Shown: in pieces, positions 56,388 through 59,041 of the stretch | How positions within the stretch are numbered: position 1 is the stretch's first letter | Layout: each line of letters begins with the position of its first letter | DNA from: Oscillospiraceae bacterium | GTDB taxonomy: Bacteria; Bacillota; Clostridia; Oscillospirales; CAG-272 | Direction: 5' to 3' | DNA: 59,041 nt | NCBI GenBank assembly: GCA_015065135.1 | Contig: SVQY01000011.1 | Location: forward strand, 1 to 59,041 | Translations under genes and position numbers: made by a program | Notes under the pieces: generated by a model | What the model saw: only the letters and a program-made list of their open reading frames with translations | Databases searched by the model: none | What the model was told of the DNA's origin: nothing

Positions 56388-58439
56388 ATGGCTACCTTTT
56401 ACAACACGAAACAGATCCGCAATCTGGCGCTGCTCGGTCACGGCGAGTGTGGCAAGACCTCTCTTGCAGAGGCAATGCTCTATCTCTCCGGCAAGATCGA
56501 CCGTCGCGGCAAGATCGCCGACGGCAACACCGTCTGTGATTTCGATCCCGAGGAGCAGAAGCGCGGCATTTCGATCTCCGCAACCCTCGCGCACGTGGAG
56601 TGGAAGGATACCAAGATCAATATCATCGATACCCCCGGTGACCCCGATTTCGTGGGCGAGGTCGGCCAGGCGCTCCGCGTGGCCGGTAACGCCGTGATCG
56701 TGGTGGACGGCAAGGCCGGCGTTGAGGTCGGCACCGAGCTTGCCTACAACGCCGCTTGCGACGCAGGCGTGCCCCGCGTATTCTTCATTAATAAATGTGA
56801 CGATCCCGAATACCAGTTCGCAAAATCCTTCTACGAGCTGCACGATAAGTTCGGCAACACCCTTTGCCCCGTGTTCATCCCCTGCCAGGTGGGCAAGGAG
56901 ACCGCGATGATCGACCTGATCTCCGGCAAGGCCTACACCTATGACAAGGACACCGGCAAGCGCTCTGAGGTGGAGTTCACCGACGATATGAAGGAGATGG
57001 TCAACCAGTACAAGGATGCCTTCTATGAGGCCATCGCCGCCACCAGCGACGAACTGATGGAGAAGTACTTCGCAGGTGAGGAGATCACCCGTGAGGAGGC
57101 CACTCTCGCGTTGCACGAGGGCATCATCGCCGGCTCCATCACCCCCGTTTACTGCGGCTCCGCCACCAAGCTCTGGGGCGTGATCGCCATGATGGATGCC
57201 GTGGCCGAGTCCTTCCCGCGCTTTACCGCACGCAAGGTAGAGAAGTACGAGAACGGCGACGAGGTGGATATCGACGTAGAGGGCGACCCCGCCATCTTCG
57301 TTTACAAGACCGTGGCCGATCCCTTCGTGGGTCAGATGTCCTTCTTTAAGGTCATGAGCGGTACCATCAAGCGCGATATGACCCTGAAGAACACCAACGG
57401 CACCGTTGAAAAGCTGGCACACTTCTACGTGATGAACGGCAAGAACCAGACCGAGGTCGAGCAGCTTGCCTGCGGCGATATCGGTATGATCGCCAAGCTC
57501 TCCGCTACCGCCACCAACGACACCCTGTCTGTCGGCGGTACGGTAGAGTACAGCAAGATCAAGTACCCCACCCCCTATATGACCAAGGCCATCCTGCCGC
57601 TCTCCGCCAAGGACGAGAGCAAGATGTCTCCCAGCATTGCCAAGATGCTGGATGAGGATAAGACCCTGCGCTATGAGAACAACAAGGAGACCGCGCAGAT
57701 CCTGATCTCGGGTATGGGCGAGACCCATCTTTCCGTTCTGGTAGCACGCCTGGAGAGCCGCTTCGGCGTCAAGGTGGTGCTGGACGATCCCAAGATCCCT
57801 TACCGCGAGCGCATCACCAAGCGCGTGGACGTGGAAGGCAAGCACAAGAAGCAGACCGGTGGCTCGGGTCAGTACGGCCACGTCAAGATCCGCTTCGCTC
57901 CCGCCGAGGAGGAGGGCCTGACCTTTACCGTCTCTGTCGTGGGCGGTACCGTTCCGAAGAACTTTAACCCCGCCGTTGAAAAGGGCCTGCAGGACGCTAT
58001 GGCCAAGGGCGCGCTCGGCTATCCGCTGGTGCAGCTGGCCGCAGACCTCTATGACGGCTCTTACCACGCCGTTGACTCCGACGAGCTTTCCTTTAAGCTT
58101 GCCGCGCAGATCGCGTACAAGAAGTGCCTGGAGGAGGCAGCCCCCGTGCTGCTGGAGCCTGTGGGCGACCTGGATATCACCGTGCCCGAGGCATTGGTCG
58201 GCACCGTTATGGGCGACCTGAACAAGCGCCGCGGCTCTGTGATGGGTATGGATCACTCGGGCTGCCGCAAGGGCTATACCGTGGTGCACGCCATCGTGCC
58301 CAAGGCTGAGATCATGGATTATCCCATCGCCCTGCGCGCTATGACCAAGGGCTTTGGCACCTTTGATTTCAATGTGACCGGCTACGAGGTGGTGCCGAGA
58401 GAGATCACCGCCAAGGTCGCAGCCGCCGCAAAGCGCTGA
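56388..58439 (+). CDS. elongation factor G-like GTPase (EF-G2 type)
   Basis: A 683-residue translational GTPase. G1 is GHGECGKTS (main EF-G has AHIDAGKTT), the switch region reads EEQKRGISI, G3 is DTPGDPDF, and G4 is NKCD. Domains II-V follow, with the end YEVVPREI. The changes in G1 and the shorter switch place it with the EF-G paralogues that are not essential for normal elongation. It stands where the main fusA is not usual, ahead of rpsL, with its own terminator. AGGAGG precedes ATG 56388. Confidence 0.88.
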   Translation: MATFYNTKQIRNLALLGHGECGKTSLAEAMLYLSGKIDRRGKIADGNTVCDFDPEEQKRGISISATLAHVEWKDTKINIIDTPGDPDFVGEVGQALRVAGNAVIVVDGKAGVEVGTELAYNAACDAGVPRVFFINKCDDPEYQFAKSFYELHDKFGNTLCPVFIPCQVGKETAMIDLISGKAYTYDKDTGKRSEVEFTDDMKEMVNQYKDAFYEAIAATSDELMEKYFAGEEITREEATLALHEGIIAGSITPVYCGSATKLWGVIAMMDAVAESFPRFTARKVEKYENGDEVDIDVEGDPAIFVYKTVADPFVGQMSFFKVMSGTIKRDMTLKNTNGTVEKLAHFYVMNGKNQTEVEQLACGDIGMIAKLSATATNDTLSVGGTVEYSKIKYPTPYMTKAILPLSAKDESKMSPSIAKMLDEDKTLRYENNKETAQILISGMGETHLSVLVARLESRFGVKVVLDDPKIPYRERITKRVDVEGKHKKQTGGSGQYGHVKIRFAPAEEEGLTFTVSVVGGTVPKNFNPAVEKGLQDAMAKGALGYPLVQLAADLYDGSYHAVDSDELSFKLAAQIAYKKCLEEAAPVLLEPVGDLDITVPEALVGTVMGDLNKRRGSVMGMDHSGCRKGYTVVHAIVPKAEIMDYPIALRAMTKGFGTFDFNVTGYEVVPREITAKVAAAAKR

Positions 58440-58457
58440 TCTTGATACCAAAGCTAT

Positions 58458-58487
58458 GCAGCCGCCGCAGGGAACTGCGGCGGCTGC
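58458..58487 (+). terminator. terminator after EF-G-like gene
   Basis: GCAGCCGCCGCAG-GGAA-CTGCGGCGGCTGC followed by TTT. Confidence 0.8.
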
Positions 58488-58628
58488 TTTCGCGCCTTTC
58501 GGGCGGTCGCCTTTTGGCCTGCATTTTTGTAAAAAACGTATATTTCGGATGATTTTGGTGCAAAATACAGGGCATACGGTGTCAAAATTTATGCAAAAAG
58601 GAGAATTTTGACGGTCGAAAAATTTCTC

Positions 58629-58657
58629 TTGACAAGCCCTCGCGGTCGTGGTATAAT
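58629..58657 (+). promoter_or_regulatory. rpsL promoter
   Basis: TTGACA and TATAAT, both perfect, with a 17-base spacer; the leader is 75 bases long. Confidence 0.9.
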
Positions 58658-58731
58658 GTATCGTGTCCGCTTTGGGCGCACTATGCCCATTTTGCGGCAT
58701 CTTAAAAAATATTAAAGAAGGAGGAAGGAAA

Positions 58732-59041
58732 ATGCCAACTTTCAATCAGCTTGTCAGACAGGGCCGTTGTGATAAGGTTTACAAGTCCAAGTCCCCCGTT
58801 TTGCAGAAGGGCTTTAACTCCCTGAACAACGAACAGACCGACCAGCGCGCACCCCAGAGACGTGGCGTGTGCACCAAGGTGTCTACCACAAGCCCGAAGA
58901 AGCCTAACTCTGCACTTCGTAAGATCGCAAGAGTTCGTCTTACCAACGGTCTTGAGGCTACCACCTACATTCCGGGTATCGGCCACAACCTGCAGGAGCA
59001 CTCCGTCGTTCTTATTCGCGGCGGACGTGTAAGAGACCTGC
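58732..59041 (+). CDS. rpsL: ribosomal protein S12 (partial at the right edge)
   Basis: The first 103 residues of S12: [20 protein letters not shown], the decoding-site [10 protein letters not shown] and [19 protein letters not shown] are all present. The streptomycin-site lysine in PKKPNS is wild type. GAGGAAGG precedes the ATG. The str operon (rpsG, fusA, tuf) should follow outside the window. Confidence 0.97.
   Translation, partial: MPTFNQLVRQGRCDKVYKSKSPVLQKGFNSLNNEQTDQRAPQRRGVCTKVSTTSPKKPNSALRKIARVRLTNGLEATTYIPGIGHNLQEHSVVLIRGGRVRDL

Overview
The window looks like a chromosomal piece of a gut-type Firmicute of class Clostridia, probably an uncultured Oscillospiraceae or Christensenellaceae relative known from metagenomes. 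This rests on strong AGGAGG ribosome binding sites, frequent TTG and GTG starts, canonical TTGACA-17-TATAAT promoters, GLUG-repeat surface proteins, a FakA/PlsX/DegV/ACP lipid operon, and many degenerate intergenic palindromes between genes. The taxonomic placement is inference. No integrase, transposase or phage structural gene was seen.

Layout. 1-7.3 kb (mostly minus): a truncated AraC-type regulator at a fold-back left edge, a three-gene operon of a Cys-rich protein and two exported anchored proteins (one a long GLUG-repeat protein), and a LuxR-type regulator with an operator array. 7.7-9.3 kb: two AT-rich unknown genes (one HEPN-like) and a GNAT. 9.6-11.3 kb: CoA-disulfide reductase/rhodanese fusion.

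11.3-24.2 kb is the unusual part, which I read as an RNA-maintenance island. It holds three WYL regulators, a 5'-polynucleotide kinase overlapping a Thg1-type 3'-5' RNA polymerase, an ABC-type ATPase, a HIRAN protein, a zinc-finger/basic protein, a 404-aa unknown, an LRR-like protein and a DUF2828/TROVE-like vWA protein (Ro60/Rsr-like architecture). Between them lie at least 11 copies of an RNA element family. Each has a closing stem of about 7-9 bp whose sequence changes from copy to copy with compensatory changes on the other strand, an ACAGC motif after the 5' strand (one ACGGC and one GCAGC variant), usually an A-rich stretch before the 3' strand, and UUG just after it. The interiors often resemble tRNA arms. 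Four copies alternate with tRNA or tRNA-like genes only 1-8 nt away, so tRNA processing would release them. I propose that they are Y-RNA-like ligands of the DUF2828 protein. Three promoters of the island share a palindrome CTGTCC-N7-GGKACA(G/C) in place of a -35 box.

24.2-35 kb: a small autoregulated-looking HTH gene, tRNA-Ser with three tandem repeats that each carry its 5' end, ribF, a TerB-like / BrxD-like ATPase / DEVH helicase operon, an AraC regulator with a beta-helix protein, tRNA-Tyr and tRNA-Thr. 35-45 kb: nrdR, a sodium-dependent NSS transporter, and the operon fakA-plsX-like-degV-degV-GNAT-acpP. 45-59 kb: paralogous exported proteins, an FAD oxidoreductase divergent from an AraC regulator, a membrane protein followed by metG, tatD and an MFS transporter, a third small exported protein, an EF-G-like GTPase and the start of rpsL, where the window ends.

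Working together: in the island, the kinase and Thg1 enzyme could rebuild 5' ends of damaged RNAs, the vWA/TROVE-like protein could bind the structured RNAs, and the WYL proteins could sense damage and switch on the extended -10 promoters. No RNA ligase is seen, so any ligation would rely on genes elsewhere. Everything functional here is inferred from motifs read by eye.
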